From Phycicoccus avicenniae (GTDB lineage Bacteria > Actinomycetota > Actinomycetes > Actinomycetales > Dermatophilaceae), in assembly GCF_018139485.1 (NCBI RefSeq), contig NZ_JAGSNF010000021.1, forward strand, positions 62,001-126,000: a stretch of DNA of 64,000 nucleotides. Reading direction: 5' to 3'. The position numbers and the translations under genes are program-made. Below the pieces are notes generated by a model that saw only the letters and a list, made by a program, of their open reading frames with translations, did no database searches and was not told the DNA's origin. Each line of letters opens with the position of its first letter. Position 1 is the first letter of the stretch. Below, piece after piece: positions 46,649-56,507 of this stretch.

Positions 46649-48139
46649 ATGACCAACCTCGCGACGAACCTCACGACCACCGCGACCGAGCAGCCCGAGC
46701 AGGACGCCCTGCGGGTCAGCGGTCAGGGGGTCACGTACGCCCAGCTGCACGGGATGGCCGCCAAGGTCGCCGGCACGCTGCGCGCCGAGGGGGTGCAGCC
46801 GGGTGACCGCGTCGCCGTCATCCTCCCGAACGTCCCGAGCTTCCCCGTCGTCTACTGGGGCATCCTCCTCGCCGGCGGTGTCGTCGTCCCGATGAACCCG
46901 CTGCTCAAGGCCGGCGAGATCGACTACTTCTTCTCCGACTCCGGCGCCAAGATCGCCTTCGTCTGGCCGGACTTCGTCGACGAGGCGACGAAGGGGGCGC
47001 AGAACAGCGGCACCCGGGTCGTGACGACCGGCGCGATGGGCCCGGAGGACTTCGAGGGCGGCGAGCCGATCGCCGACCCGACCTCCCGCGAGGACGACGA
47101 GACGGCGATCATCCTCTACACCTCCGGCACGACGGGCCGCCCCAAGGGTGCGGAGCTCACCCACAGCAACATCCACCTCAACGCGATGCGCTCGGCGCAT
47201 GTCATCCAGCAGATGACCGCCGAGGACGTCGTGATGGGGTGCCTGCCGCTCTTCCACGTCTTCGGGCTCGTCGTCGGCCTCAACGCCGCGACGATCGCCG
47301 GGGCCTCCCTCGCGCTCATCCCCCGCTTCGACCCCGAGGCGGCCGTCGAGGTCATCGAGAAGGAGCGGGTGACGATCATGCAGGGTGTGCCGACGATGTA
47401 CGCCGCGATCCTCAACCACCCGAGCTCGGACGGGATGGACGCCTCGTCGCTGCGCACCTGCGCCTCCGGCGGCTCGGCGATGCCGCTCGAGGTGATGAAG
47501 GCGTTCGAGGAGAAGTTCGGCTGCGTCATCCTCGAGGGCTACGGCCTGTCCGAGACCTCGCCCGTCGCCTCCTTCAACATGCCCGACCGCGAGCGCAAGC
47601 CCGGCACGATCGGCCTGGCCATCCCGGGCTGCGAGATGCGCTGCGTCGACGAGGACGGCGCCGAGGTGCCGGTCGGCGAGGTCGGCGAGATCGCGATCCG
47701 CGGCGACAACGTCATGAAGGGCTACTGGAACAAGCCGGAGGCGACCGCCGAGGCCATCCCGGACGGCTGGTTCCGCACCGGCGACCTCGCGACGATGGAC
47801 GACGAGGGCTACTTCACGATCGTCGACCGCAAGAAGGACATGATCCTGCGCGGTGGGATGAACGTGTACCCCCGGGAGGTCGAGGAGGTCATCTACCAGC
47901 ACCCCGACGTCCTCGAGGTGGCCGTCGTCGGGATGCCGGACGACCTGCTCGGTGAGCAGGTCGGGGCGGCCGTCGCGCTGCGCGAGGGCTCGAGCGCCAC
48001 GCCGGAGGACGTCATCGCGTTCACGAAGGAGCGGATCGCCGCCTACAAGTACCCGCGCAAGGTCTGGGTCGTCGACACGCTGCCCAAGGGCCCGACGGGC
48101 AAGATCCTCCGGCGCGAGGTCAGCGCCCCGACCGGATGA
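46649..48139 (+). CDS. long-chain fatty-acid-CoA ligase family protein
   Basis: This 496-residue adenylate-forming enzyme activates a carboxylic acid to acyl-AMP and then acyl-CoA. It shows the P-loop 'ILYTSGTTGRPKGAEL' near residue 155, 'GYGLSETSPV', 'GWFRTGDLATMD', the hinge 'DRKKDMILRGGMNVYPREVEE' and the C-terminal Lys in 'PTGKILRRE'. The N-terminal region is short compared with FadD, more like medium-length acyl or aryl acid ligases. ATG 46649 has AGGAG seven bases upstream. It overlaps the next membrane protein by 4 bp. etfAB and an enoyl-CoA hydratase lie 8-14 kb away and could be in the same metabolism. Confidence 0.88.
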   Translation: MTNLATNLTTTATEQPEQDALRVSGQGVTYAQLHGMAAKVAGTLRAEGVQPGDRVAVILPNVPSFPVVYWGILLAGGVVVPMNPLLKAGEIDYFFSDSGAKIAFVWPDFVDEATKGAQNSGTRVVTTGAMGPEDFEGGEPIADPTSREDDETAIILYTSGTTGRPKGAELTHSNIHLNAMRSAHVIQQMTAEDVVMGCLPLFHVFGLVVGLNAATIAGASLALIPRFDPEAAVEVIEKERVTIMQGVPTMYAAILNHPSSDGMDASSLRTCASGGSAMPLEVMKAFEEKFGCVILEGYGLSETSPVASFNMPDRERKPGTIGLAIPGCEMRCVDEDGAEVPVGEVGEIAIRGDNVMKGYWNKPEATAEAIPDGWFRTGDLATMDDEGYFTIVDRKKDMILRGGMNVYPREVEEVIYQHPDVLEVAVVGMPDDLLGEQVGAAVALREGSSATPEDVIAFTKERIAAYKYPRKVWVVDTLPKGPTGKILRREVSAPTG

Positions 48140-48663
48140 GCGAGCAGGACCTCCGTCCCCGGCTCGACGCCCGCGCGGCGCGGCAGGTCACCGTCGCCGA
48201 CGTCTGGCGCGCCGTCGGCATCGGTTTCTCGCTCGTGTGGACGACGGTCCTCGCCCTCGTCGTCACGTTCTGGGTCCGGGTCGTCTTCTTCCCCCGGCCG
48301 GGCGACGAGGTCGCGCTGTGGAACGACGTCGTCCTCGCCCCGGTGGCCCTCGTCGCGGCGGTCCTCGCGGGGTGGACGCTCGTCGGGGTCTGGCGCCTGC
48401 TGCTGCGGCGGCCCGGCGGCTTCGACCCGCTCGTCGTGCTGGGCGCCTTCGCCATCGCCGTGGCGCTGCTCGTGTGGGCGCCGGGGCGCTTCATCGACGG
48501 GCTCGACGCGGCGCCGCGCGAGGGCGTCCTCGCCCTCGGCGTGCTCGGCGTCGTCTCGGTGGCGGCCGGGATGCTCGCGCAGCGGTCCTGGCGGCGGGCG
48601 GCGGCGGTCGTGGACCCGGTGCCACCCGACGCGTGGGAGCCGGCCGACGACGACGTCGTCTGA
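48136..48663 (+). CDS. four-helix membrane protein, hypothetical
   Basis: The 175-residue protein has hydrophobic segments at about residues 26-50, 66-90, 98-118 and 128-146 and a C-terminal acidic tail ending DDDVV. Its ATG overlaps the stop of the acyl-CoA ligase gene (ATGA), so translation is coupled. I recognise no family and no catalytic motif. Confidence 0.75.
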   Translation: MSEQDLRPRLDARAARQVTVADVWRAVGIGFSLVWTTVLALVVTFWVRVVFFPRPGDEVALWNDVVLAPVALVAAVLAGWTLVGVWRLLLRRPGGFDPLVVLGAFAIAVALLVWAPGRFIDGLDAAPREGVLALGVLGVVSVAAGMLAQRSWRRAAAVVDPVPPDAWEPADDDVV

Positions 48664-48696
48664 CGGCCCGACGCGGCACCGGGCGTGCGGTGCCGG

Positions 48697-49740
48697 TCAG
48701 GCGTGGGCGTCGTCGGTGAGCCGTCGGGCGGCCTCGACGCTCGCCCGTTGCACGTCCCGCGCGAGGGACGTCCCGGCCCCCGCGAGCCCGCACGCCGGGG
48801 AGACCGCGAGCCCGCGGACCTCGCCGAGCTCCAGCCCGGCCCGACCGAGCGCCTCCCGCACCCGGTCCCGGGCCGCGCCACCGTCCGCCGGACCGTCGGT
48901 CGCGAGGACCCCCGCGACGACGCCGATCCCGGCGTCGAGGGTGGCGGCGACCGACTCCCAGCGGGTCGGTGACGCGTCGACGAGGTCGAGGGCGAGTGCC
49001 GAGGCGCCGACACCCCGCAGGAGCGGGAGCGGGGCCCGCGGGTGACAGCTGTGCAGGACGGTGGGGCCGTCGAGCGCCGCGAGGAGGTCGCGCAGCCCCG
49101 ACGCGACGACCTGCGGGTCGACCGCGCGGACCCGCCCGTACCCGGACGCCGTCGGCAGGCTGCCCTCGAGGACGGCGGGTAGCGAGGGCTCGTCGACCTG
49201 GACGGTGACCTCCGCCCCGGGGACGAGGCGTCGCACGTCCGCGACGTAGGCGAGGACGCCCTCGGCCAGCGAGGCCCGCAGGTCGGCGGTCGCGCCGCGG
49301 TCGGTGACGACCCGCTCGCCGCGGGTCAGCTCGAGGCCGGCCGCGAGGGTCCACGGACCACACACCTGGACCTTGAGGGGGCCGGTGTACCCGTCGTAGG
49401 CCTCCGCGAGCTCGTCGAGGTCCTCGCGGTGCAGGGACGCGGTCCGCCCCGCGTCCCGCCCGGGACGGTCGACGAGCCGCCACCCGGACGGCTGGACGTC
49501 GACCGGGAGGTCGACGAGCATCCCCGCCGCGCGACCGACCATGTCGGCGCCGGGACCGCGGGCGGGCGTCTCCGGCAGGTAGGGCAGGCCGAGGCGGTCG
49601 CCGTCGACGAGGAGGTCCCGGACGGTGCGGACGGCCTCGCGGACCGAGCGTCCCGGCCAGGAGCCGACGCCGGTGGCCCGCACGACGGCGGGCCCGTCGG
49701 CGGGCGCACCGGTGGGGGTGGCGGCGGGGTCGGGGCTCAT
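48697..49740 (-). CDS. cobalamin-independent methionine synthase (MetE) C-terminal-like protein
   Basis: The 347-residue protein resembles the C-terminal half of MetE: 'ATGVGSWPGRSVREAV' near the N terminus, 'LKVQVCGPWTLAAGLEL', 'VTVQVDEPSLPAVLEG', 'VLHSCHP' (metal-binding His-x-Cys) and 'LAVSPACGLAG' with the last zinc cysteine. The N-terminal folate-binding half is missing, as in 'core MetE' proteins that use other methyl donors. In actinobacteria this gene commonly lies between mnmA and ligA. ATG 49740 is chosen because it is the first start after the pirin gene's stop. Confidence 0.82.
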   Translation of the reverse strand: MSPDPAATPTGAPADGPAVVRATGVGSWPGRSVREAVRTVRDLLVDGDRLGLPYLPETPARGPGADMVGRAAGMLVDLPVDVQPSGWRLVDRPGRDAGRTASLHREDLDELAEAYDGYTGPLKVQVCGPWTLAAGLELTRGERVVTDRGATADLRASLAEGVLAYVADVRRLVPGAEVTVQVDEPSLPAVLEGSLPTASGYGRVRAVDPQVVASGLRDLLAALDGPTVLHSCHPRAPLPLLRGVGASALALDLVDASPTRWESVAATLDAGIGVVAGVLATDGPADGGAARDRVREALGRAGLELGEVRGLAVSPACGLAGAGTSLARDVQRASVEAARRLTDDAHA

Positions 49741-49765
49741 CCCGCCATCCTCGCGCACGCCCGGG

Positions 49766-50740
49766 TCAGAGGACGTCGTGCCCCGGGTGCGGCTCGCTCG
49801 GGATGGTGCCGAGGCGACCGGCCTGGAAGTCCTCGAACGCCGTGACGAGCTCGTCGCGGGTGTTCATGACGAAGGGCCCGTAGGCGGCGATGGGCTCGCG
49901 GATGGGGCGCCCGCCGAGGATGTAGAGGTCCAGGCTCGGGCTGCGCGACTCCTGCGACTCGTCCGCACCGACCTCGACGACGTCGCCGCCGCCGAGCACG
50001 GCGAGCTGACCCGTACGGAGCGCCCGCCGGTCGGGACCGACCGTGCCACGTCCGTTGAGCGCGTAGACGAGAGCGTTGTAGCCGGGGTTCCACGGCAGCC
50101 GCACCCGGGCACCGGGCGCCACGGTCACGTGGAGGACGGTGATCGGGGTGTGCGTGATCCCGGGCCCCTCGTGGCCGTCGAGCTCGCCGGCGATGACCCG
50201 CACGAGGGCGCCACCGTCCGGGCTCGAGAGGAGCTGGACGTCGTTGCCACGGATGTCCTGGTACCGCGGCGGGGACATCTTCTGCGCCCGCGGCAGGTTG
50301 ACCCACAGCTGGAGGCCGTGGAAGAGCCCACCGCTCACGACGAGCTCCTCCGGCGGCACCTCGATGTGGAGCAGGCCGGAGCCGGCGGTCATCCACTGGG
50401 TGTCGCCGTTCGTGATCGTGCCGCCACCGCCGTGGCTGTCGCGGTGCTCGAAGGTGCCGTCGATGATGTAGGTGACGGTCTCGAAGCCGCGGTGCGGGTG
50501 CCAGGCGGTGCCCTTCGGCTCGCCCGGGGCGTACTCGACCTCGCCCATCTGGTCCATGTGGATGAACGGGTCGAGGGCCGCGAGGTCGACGCCGGCGAAG
50601 GCGCGACGGACGGGGAAGCCCTCCCCCTCGAAGCCCTGCGGGGCGGTCGTCACGGACCGCACCGGGCGCGGGACCGCGGTGGACAGCGGCTCGGAGACCC
50701 GCGGGAGGGTCAGGACGTTCTCGACGGTGACGGCAGGCAT
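49766..50740 (-). CDS. pirin family protein
   Basis: This 324-residue bicupin has the N-terminal metal site 'HPHRGFETVTYI' and 'HIEVPPEE', preceded by 'PFIHMDQMGEVEYAPG', the pirin signature. The C-terminal cupin carries 'ALVYALNGRGTVG'. Pirins bind Fe(II)/Ni; some have quercetinase activity, others modulate transcription or pyruvate dehydrogenase. ATG 50740 is preferred to GTG 50749 because GAGGAG is 11 nt from the ATG and only 1 nt from the GTG. A MarR-like inverted repeat lies upstream. Confidence 0.9.
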   Translation of the reverse strand: MPAVTVENVLTLPRVSEPLSTAVPRPVRSVTTAPQGFEGEGFPVRRAFAGVDLAALDPFIHMDQMGEVEYAPGEPKGTAWHPHRGFETVTYIIDGTFEHRDSHGGGGTITNGDTQWMTAGSGLLHIEVPPEELVVSGGLFHGLQLWVNLPRAQKMSPPRYQDIRGNDVQLLSSPDGGALVRVIAGELDGHEGPGITHTPITVLHVTVAPGARVRLPWNPGYNALVYALNGRGTVGPDRRALRTGQLAVLGGGDVVEVGADESQESRSPSLDLYILGGRPIREPIAAYGPFVMNTRDELVTAFEDFQAGRLGTIPSEPHPGHDVL

Positions 50741-50791
50741 GGTGCTCACGCTCCTCGGTGGTCGTCCTCCGGGTCGGAGGTACCGGGTCCA

Positions 50792-50811
50792 ACGATAGTT
50801 GACGATTCAAC
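50792..50811 (-). promoter_or_regulatory. pirin promoter -10 TATCGT with adjoining inverted repeat
   Basis: TATCGT (50792-50797) would give a 5' UTR of about 45 nt. Directly upstream gttga-cgat-tcaac (50798-50811) is a perfect 5-bp inverted repeat in the spacer, reminiscent of MarR-type operators (AGTTGA...TCAAC). Confidence 0.4.
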
Positions 50812-50961
50812 ATTCCACGACCGGACGGGTCGATGCGGGCGACCGAGACGGGTCCCGCGCGACGGGTCCGCTCCTCCGGTTGCCGACCGGCCCGACGTCC
50901 CTGAGGGTGTCCCTGTCCGGCTCACCCTGCCGGACGACCAGCACATCGGATGGGAGACCCC

Positions 50962-52479
50962 GTGACAACCCGTGCATCCCGCACCCGCCTCCTCGGCGTC
51001 AGCGCCGTCGCCGCCCTCGCGGCGGCCGGCGTCGCCGGAGGCAGCGCCGCCGCCGCCCCGGCGACCGCCTCGACCGGCAGCTCGGCGACCACCGTCGCCG
51101 ACGGCGAGGGCAGCTTCCTCGTCCTCGCCCCGCAGGGCAAGGGCACCTCGAAGGCCCGCGACCGCGTCGCGGCGGCCGGCGGCACCGTCGTCGCCGACTA
51201 CGCGCGGATCGGCGTCCTCGTCGCCCGCTCCACGGACGCCGGCTTCGCCGAGCGCGTGCGCGGCGCCGGTGTCGAGTCCGTCGCCTCGACCGCCGGTCTC
51301 GGCACCCTCCTCGACGAGGAGTCGACGACGTCCGTCGACGCGGCCGACGTCGCGGCGGCGACCGGCGACCCGACGGGCGAGCCCCTGTACTCACTCCAGT
51401 GGGACATGGACGCGATCGACGTCCCCGAGGCGCACGCCGTGACGACCGGCGACGCGGACGTCACCGTCGGCATCCTCGACAGCGGGATCTCGAGCTCGCA
51501 CCCCGACCTGCGGGACCAGATCGCCTACGACCAGAGCGTCTCGTGCATCGGTGGCGTGCAGGACACCGCCGAGGCCGCGTGGAACCCCACGACCTCCGAC
51601 CACGGCACCCACGTCGCCGGCACCGTCGCGGCGGGCCTGAACGGTGTCGGCGTCACGGGCGTCGCGCCGGGCGTCAAGGTCGCGGCCGTCAAGGTCGTCA
51701 CCGACGAGGGCTACATCTTCCCCGAGGCCGCGGTCTGCGGGTTCATGTGGGCCGCGGAGCACGGCATGGAGGTGACGAACAACAGCTACTACATCGACCC
51801 GTGGCAGTTCAACTGCCGCAACGACGAGCGCCAGCGCCCGGTGTGGCAGGCCGTCCAGCGGGCGATCCGCTACTCCTCCCAGCAGGGCGTCCTCAACGTC
51901 GCGTCCGCCGGCAACGCCAACGTCGACCTCCAGCACACGTTCATCGACTCCGGCAGCCCGAACGACGGCAGCGCCCCGGTCGAGGACCGCACGATCAACG
52001 GCGCGTGCGTCGTCCTGCCGGGCCAGGCCCCCGGCGTCGTGACCGTCTCCGCGACGGGCCCGACCCAGCAGAAGTCGTACTTCTCCTCCTACGGCCAGGG
52101 CCAGGTCGACGTCACCGCCCCCGGCGGCGACGCCCGGTTCCGCTCCGGCGGCGCCACCTCGAACGCCGCCGACGCGATCCTGTCGACGACGTACAACCCC
52201 GCCACCGGCGCGAACGGCTACGGATACAAGCAGGGCACGTCGATGTCGAGCCCGCACGCCGCCGGCGTCGCGGCGCTCGCGATCTCGGCGCACCCGCGGC
52301 TCACCCCGAACGCGCTCGCGTCCTTCCTCGAGCGCACGGCGACGCCGCTGCCGTGCCCGGACGGCGTCTACAACCCGACGCCCGCGCTCGGTGACACCTA
52401 CGAGGCGACGTGCACCGGTGGGGCCCGCAACGGGTTCTACGGTGCCGGTGAGGTCAACGCCCTCGCCGCCGTCGACTGA
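50962..52479 (+). CDS. secreted S8 family serine peptidase (subtilase)
   Basis: The 505-residue subtilase has a Sec signal peptide (residues 1-33, ending around 'SAAAAPATA') and an I9-like propeptide (to about 140). The catalytic triad is Asp 173 in 'VGILDSGISSSHPDL', His 214 in 'DHGTHVAGT' and Ser 427 in 'GTSMSSPHAAG'. Asn of the oxyanion hole is in 'NVASAGNAN'. Six cysteines in the mature part suggest disulfides. GTG 50962 is preferred to ATG 50950 because GGGAG is 5 nt before it. It is an extracellular endopeptidase followed by a terminator. Confidence 0.92.
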   Translation: MTTRASRTRLLGVSAVAALAAAGVAGGSAAAAPATASTGSSATTVADGEGSFLVLAPQGKGTSKARDRVAAAGGTVVADYARIGVLVARSTDAGFAERVRGAGVESVASTAGLGTLLDEESTTSVDAADVAAATGDPTGEPLYSLQWDMDAIDVPEAHAVTTGDADVTVGILDSGISSSHPDLRDQIAYDQSVSCIGGVQDTAEAAWNPTTSDHGTHVAGTVAAGLNGVGVTGVAPGVKVAAVKVVTDEGYIFPEAAVCGFMWAAEHGMEVTNNSYYIDPWQFNCRNDERQRPVWQAVQRAIRYSSQQGVLNVASAGNANVDLQHTFIDSGSPNDGSAPVEDRTINGACVVLPGQAPGVVTVSATGPTQQKSYFSSYGQGQVDVTAPGGDARFRSGGATSNAADAILSTTYNPATGANGYGYKQGTSMSSPHAAGVAALAISAHPRLTPNALASFLERTATPLPCPDGVYNPTPALGDTYEATCTGGARNGFYGAGEVNALAAVD

Positions 52480-52485
52480 GGTCCC

Positions 52486-52534
52486 CACGGCCGAGGCCGG
52501 TCGGTGCCGCGCGCGCCGGCCGGCCCCGGCCGTG
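52486..52534 (+). terminator. terminator after the subtilase gene
   Basis: cacggcc (52486-52492) pairs with ggccgtg (52528-52534) and ggccgg (52495-52500) with ccggcc (52520-52525); the hairpin starts 6 bp after the stop codon. Confidence 0.6.
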
Positions 52535-52542
52535 TCCGCGAC

Positions 52543-52548
52543 TAGGGT
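52543..52548 (+). promoter_or_regulatory. -10 box TAGGGT, leaderless start of the small membrane protein
   Basis: TAGGGT is exactly 6 nt before ATG 52555; the same hexamer precedes glgX. Confidence 0.55.
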
Positions 52549-52554
52549 GAGGCG

Positions 52555-52749
52555 ATGACCCGCACCGTCGCCGTCGTCCTCGGAGTCCTGCTCGTCCTCG
52601 TCGGCCTGCTGTGGACCGGCCAGGGACTCGGCCTCGTCGGGGGCAGCCCGATGACCGGGGTGACCCTCTGGGCCGTCGTCGGGCCGCTCGTCGCGCTCGT
52701 CGGCCTCGGCCTCGCCCTGCGCGGCGGACGGGGGCGCGGGCCCTCCTGA
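52555..52749 (+). CDS. 64-residue two-helix membrane protein
   Basis: The protein has two hydrophobic helices (about residues 4-24 and 36-56) joined by a Gly-rich turn ('GLVGGSPMTG') and ends in a basic tail. It looks like the small 'actinobacterial two-TM' proteins of unknown function. The start follows TAGGGT by 6 nt. It is convergent with the DksA-like gene, only 4 bp away. Confidence 0.7.
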   Translation: MTRTVAVVLGVLLVLVGLLWTGQGLGLVGGSPMTGVTLWAVVGPLVALVGLGLALRGGRGRGPS

Positions 52750-52753
52750 CCGG

Positions 52754-53113
52754 TCAGCGACGCGCGGCGTGCTCGACGCACGTCGTCGCCGTCGGACGGG
52801 CCTCGAGCCGCCCGTCGGGGATCGACCGGCCGCAGACCTCGCACGTCCCGTACCCGCCGTCGACGACCCGGCGCACGGCGGCCCGGACCTCGGCCAGCCG
52901 CTCCTGCGTCTCGGCGGTCACCGCGGCGAGCTGGGAGCGCTCGAACGCGATCGTCTGGCCCTCGGGGTCGTGCTCGTCGTCGGCGTTGTCGCCGCGTGAG
53001 GACTCGACGAGCCGTGCCATCTGCGCCTCGAGGTCGGCGAGGGTCCGGCGCAGCCGTTCCTCCTCGGCCCGCAGCGCGTCGCCCGGGTCCGTCCCGGCAC
53101 CCTCAGGCGGCAC
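52754..53113 (-). CDS. TraR/DksA-like zinc-finger protein
   Basis: The 119-residue protein has an N-terminal coiled-coil-like hairpin ('[19 protein letters not shown]' and '[23 protein letters not shown]') and a C-terminal zinc finger '[20 protein letters not shown]' ... 'TTCVEH'. The fourth ligand is His rather than Cys. DksA-family proteins insert the coiled coil in the RNA polymerase secondary channel. GTG 53113 overlaps the 3' end of mnmA by 11 bp, so it is probably translated from the mnmA mRNA. Confidence 0.82.
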   Translation of the reverse strand: MPPEGAGTDPGDALRAEEERLRRTLADLEAQMARLVESSRGDNADDEHDPEGQTIAFERSQLAAVTAETQERLAEVRAAVRRVVDGGYGTCEVCGRSIPDGRLEARPTATTCVEHAARR

Positions 53114-54185
53114 GGCCGGCGTCGGTGATCGTCGCGGAGCCGACGACCCGGGGGCCGTCGTACAGCACGACCGACTGTCCCGGGGCGACGCCGCGGACGC
53201 GCGCGTCGAGCCGCACGGTGACGGTGTCGCCGTCAACCGACGCGGTCGCGGGCGTCTCCTCGCCGTGGGCGCGGACCTGGGCCCCGAGCCGTACCTCGCC
53301 GACCGGCGGCGGCCCGCACCAGCGCAGATGGCGCCCCGTGACGAGGTCGACGCCGAGCAGGTCGGCGGTCCCGATGACGACCCGGTTGCGGGGAGCGTCG
53401 ACCTCGACGACGTAGCGGGGCTCGCCGTCGAGGCGCGAGCGGTCGACGCCGAGCCCGCGCCGCTGCCCGACGGTGAAGCCGTAGGCCCCCTCGTGCTCGC
53501 CGACGACCTCGCCGGAGACCGCGTCGACGAGCTCGCCGGGGCGGGTCCCGAGGCGGCGCGCGAGGTACCCGCGGGTGTCGCCGTCGGCGACGAAGCAGAT
53601 GTCGTGGCTGTCGGGCTTCCTCGCGACGGAGAAGCCGCGCTCGGCGGCCTCGGCCCGCACCCCGTCCTTCGGGGTGTCCCCGAGCGGGAAGAAGGACCGG
53701 GCCAGCTGGTCGGCGTCGAGCACCCCGAGCACGTAGGACTGGTCCTTCGCCGGGTCGACGGCGCGGTGCAGCTCGCGGCCGGTCGGGCCGTCGACGACCT
53801 GCGCGTAGTGCCCCGTCGCGACGGCGTCGAACCCGAGGGCCAGCGCCTTGTCGAGCAGCGCCGCGAACTTGATCTTCTCGTTGCACCGCAGGCACGGGTT
53901 CGGGGTGCGCCCCGCCTCGTACTCGGCGACGAAGTCCTCGACGACGTCCCGCTCGAAGCGCTGCGCCATGTCCCAGACGTAGAACGGGATGCCGAGCCGG
54001 TCGGCGACCCGGCGGGCGTCGCCGGCGTCCTCGACGGTGCAGCAGCCGCGGGCGGACTCACGCAGCGTCGCGGCCGAGCGGGACAACGCGAGGTGCACGC
54101 CGACGACCTCGTGCCCGGCGTCGAGCATCCGCCCGGCGGCGACCGCCGAGTCGACCCCGCCGGACATCGCGGCGACGACCCGCAT
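53103..54185 (-). CDS. mnmA: tRNA-specific 2-thiouridylase
   Basis: The 360-residue enzyme adds sulfur to U34 of Lys, Glu and Gln tRNAs. It has the PP-loop 'MSGGVDSAV' (residues 7-15) and the catalytic cysteines in '[14 protein letters not shown]' near 105 and 'DSHDICFV' near 200. The interdomain 'GQRRGLGV' and C-terminal barrel also match. Its ATG overlaps the stop of the cysteine desulfurase (TGATG-type overlap), which supplies the persulfide sulfur. Alternative heads such as Rv-type MnmA have the same length. Confidence 0.95.
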   Translation of the reverse strand: MRVVAAMSGGVDSAVAAGRMLDAGHEVVGVHLALSRSAATLRESARGCCTVEDAGDARRVADRLGIPFYVWDMAQRFERDVVEDFVAEYEAGRTPNPCLRCNEKIKFAALLDKALALGFDAVATGHYAQVVDGPTGRELHRAVDPAKDQSYVLGVLDADQLARSFFPLGDTPKDGVRAEAAERGFSVARKPDSHDICFVADGDTRGYLARRLGTRPGELVDAVSGEVVGEHEGAYGFTVGQRRGLGVDRSRLDGEPRYVVEVDAPRNRVVIGTADLLGVDLVTGRHLRWCGPPPVGEVRLGAQVRAHGEETPATASVDGDTVTVRLDARVRGVAPGQSVVLYDGPRVVGSATITDAGRAA

Positions 54186-55366
54186 CAGGCCACCCCGCCC
54201 GCCCGTCGGGCCCGGTCGACGACACCCGGCAGGGCTGCGAGGACGGCGTCGACGTCGGCGTCGGACGAGGTGTGCCCCAGCGAGAGCCGCAGCGCGCCGC
54301 GGGCCTGCGCCTCGGAGTAGCCCATGGCGAGCAGGACGTGGCTCGGCTGCGGCACGCCGGCCTGGCACGCCGACCCCGTGCTGCACTCGACCCCCGCGGC
54401 GTCGAGCAGGTACAGCAGCGAGTCGCCCTCGCAGCCGGGCACGAGGAGGTGGGCGTTGCCGGGCAGCCTGCCCGCCGCGTCCCCCGCGTGCCAGCACCCG
54501 CTGACCGTGATGCCGAGGCCGAGGCCGAGCGCCCCCTCGACGAGCCGGTCCCGCAGCGCGAGGACCCGCTTGGCCTCGACGTCGCGGTGCTCGACGGTGT
54601 GCTCGAGCGCGACGGCGAAGGCGTGGATGCCGGCGGCGTCGAGGGTGCCGCTGCGCACCTGCCGCTCCTGGCCGCCGCCGTGCAGCTGCGGGACGAGACG
54701 CGCGTCGCGCCGGGCGACGAGCGCGCCGACCCCCACCGGGCCGCCGACCTTGTGGGCGCTGAGCGTCATGAGGTCCGCGCCGCTGTCGTCGAAGCGGACG
54801 GGCAGGTGGCCGAGGGCCTGGACCGCGTCGGTGTGGAAGACGACGCCGTGCTCCCGCGCGACGGCGGCGAGCTCCGCGACCGGCTGCACCGTCCCGACCT
54901 CGTTGTTGGCCCACATGACCGTCGCGAGCGCGACGTCGTCGGACCCGGCGAGCACGCCGCGCAGGTCCTCGACGCCGATGTGGCCACAGCGGTCCGGCTC
55001 GAGCCAGGACACCCGGGCGCCGTCGTGCTCGACGAGGAACTCGACGGGGTCGAGGACCGCGTGGTGCTCGATCCCGCTGGAGACGATCCGTGAGCGGCCG
55101 GGCTCGGAGTCTCGCACCGCGGACCACGCGCCCTTGACGGCGAGGTTGTCGGCCTCGGTGCCGCCGGAGGTGAAGACGACCTCGGAGGGCCGGGCACCGA
55201 TCGCGGCCCCGATCCGCTCGCGCGACTCCTCGACGACCTTGCGTGCGGCACGGCCCGAGGTGTGCAGCGAGGACGGGTTGCCGACGCGCCCGCTCGTCCC
55301 GACGAAGGCCTCGAGCGCCGCGGGCAGCATCGGCGTCGTCGCCGCGTGGTCGAGGTAGTGCGTCAC
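54185..55366 (-). CDS. cysteine desulfurase
   Basis: This 393-residue class V PLP enzyme (NifS/IscS family) has '[13 protein letters not shown]' at the N terminus, His in '[11 protein letters not shown]', the PLP lysine in '[11 protein letters not shown]' near residue 200 and the catalytic Cys loop '[10 protein letters not shown]' near 325. It gives sulfur to MnmA, the next gene. A short loop with 'CSTGSAC' marks the IscS-like group I. The start is GTG at 55366. Confidence 0.93.
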   Translation of the reverse strand: MTHYLDHAATTPMLPAALEAFVGTSGRVGNPSSLHTSGRAARKVVEESRERIGAAIGARPSEVVFTSGGTEADNLAVKGAWSAVRDSEPGRSRIVSSGIEHHAVLDPVEFLVEHDGARVSWLEPDRCGHIGVEDLRGVLAGSDDVALATVMWANNEVGTVQPVAELAAVAREHGVVFHTDAVQALGHLPVRFDDSGADLMTLSAHKVGGPVGVGALVARRDARLVPQLHGGGQERQVRSGTLDAAGIHAFAVALEHTVEHRDVEAKRVLALRDRLVEGALGLGLGITVSGCWHAGDAAGRLPGNAHLLVPGCEGDSLLYLLDAAGVECSTGSACQAGVPQPSHVLLAMGYSEAQARGALRLSLGHTSSDADVDAVLAALPGVVDRARRAGGVA

Positions 55367-55428
55367 GGTGACCGAGTCTACGGTTCGGGGTCCCCCTCTC
55401 CGGCCCGCCGGGTCGGCCCGCGGACGCA

Positions 55429-55458
55429 GAAGGGGCGACCGGGTCCGGTCGCCCCTTC
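55429..55458 (-). terminator. terminator downstream of etfA
   Basis: gaaggggcgacc (55429-55440) pairs perfectly with ggtcgccccttc (55447-55458) round a 6-nt loop, 59 bp past the etfA stop codon and just before the cysteine desulfurase unit. Confidence 0.75.
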
Positions 55459-55517
55459 ATCGTCCGCGCGAGCGCGCGGCACACCGCCTCGTGAGCGGTG
55501 GTCCGTGCGCGGTCGCG

Positions 55518-56474
55518 TCAGCCCTTGCGCTTCTTCACCTCGTCGGTGGCCTGCGGCAGCACCGAGAAGAGGTCGCCGACGACGCCGAAGTCGACGAGCT
55601 CGAAGATCGGCGCCTCCTCGTCCTTGTTGACGGCGACGATCGTCTTCGAGGTCTGCATGCCCGCCCGGTGCTGGATGGCCCCGGAGATGCCCGCCGCGAC
55701 GTAGAGCTGCGGCGAGACCTGCTTGCCGGTCTGGCCGACCTGGTTGCTGTGCGGGTACCACCCGGCGTCGACCGCGGCCCGGCTCGCGCCGACGGCGGCG
55801 CCGAGGGAGTCGGCGAAGGTCTCGACGGGGCCGAAGTCGCCACCGGTCCCGCGACCACCGGAGACGACGATGGCCGCCTCGGTGAGCTCGGGGCGCCCGG
55901 TCGCCTTCTTCGGCTGGCTGTCCGTGACCTTCGCGGCCTTCGCGGCGTCGCTCACGGTCGCCTCGAACGCCTCGACGGCGCCCGCCTCGGGGGCGGCCTC
56001 GATCGTCGCGGAGTTCGGCTTGACGCAGAGGATGGGCGTCCCGGTCGTCACCTGCGCGGTGACGGTGTAAGACCCGGCGAAGACGGACTGGGTCGTCTCG
56101 ATGCCGTTCTCGCCCTGCCGGACGTCGACGGCGTCGGTGATCATCCCGGAGCCGGTCTTGATGGCCAGGCGCGCGGCGATCTCCTTGCCGGCCGCGTTGC
56201 TCGGGACGAGGACCGCGGCGGGCGAGGTCTTCTCCACGAGCTGGGCGAGGATCTCGGCCTGGGGCGCGACGAGGAAGCTCGCGGCGTCCTCGGCGTCGAC
56301 GGAGTACACCTTGTGCGCGCCGTACTTCGCGAGCGTCTTCTGCGCGGTGTCGGCGCCGGGGCCGATGTGCACGGCGGACGGCTCGCCGATGCGGCGGGCG
56401 AGGGTCAGCAGCTCGGCGGTGGCCTTGCGCAGCTTGCCGCCGGCGTGGTCGGTGAGGACGAGGACTTCAGCCAT
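55518..56474 (-). CDS. etfA: electron transfer flavoprotein alpha subunit
   Basis: The 318-residue subunit has the N-terminal ETF domain and the C-terminal FAD domain with '[10 protein letters not shown]' near residue 210, '[18 protein letters not shown]' and '[23 protein letters not shown]', the ETF-alpha signature. With EtfB it carries electrons from acyl-CoA dehydrogenases to the respiratory chain. It lies 33 bp after etfB. Confidence 0.96.
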   Translation of the reverse strand: MAEVLVLTDHAGGKLRKATAELLTLARRIGEPSAVHIGPGADTAQKTLAKYGAHKVYSVDAEDAASFLVAPQAEILAQLVEKTSPAAVLVPSNAAGKEIAARLAIKTGSGMITDAVDVRQGENGIETTQSVFAGSYTVTAQVTTGTPILCVKPNSATIEAAPEAGAVEAFEATVSDAAKAAKVTDSQPKKATGRPELTEAAIVVSGGRGTGGDFGPVETFADSLGAAVGASRAAVDAGWYPHSNQVGQTGKQVSPQLYVAAGISGAIQHRAGMQTSKTIVAVNKDEEAPIFELVDFGVVGDLFSVLPQATDEVKKRKG

Positions 56475-56507
56475 GGGTCTGGTGCTCCTGGTGCTGGGGG
56501 CGGCCGG

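Noticed and set aside
49737-50813. Second long frame over the pirin gene
   Set aside because: Arg/Pro-rich alternate frame; the pirin frame has the cupin metal motifs.
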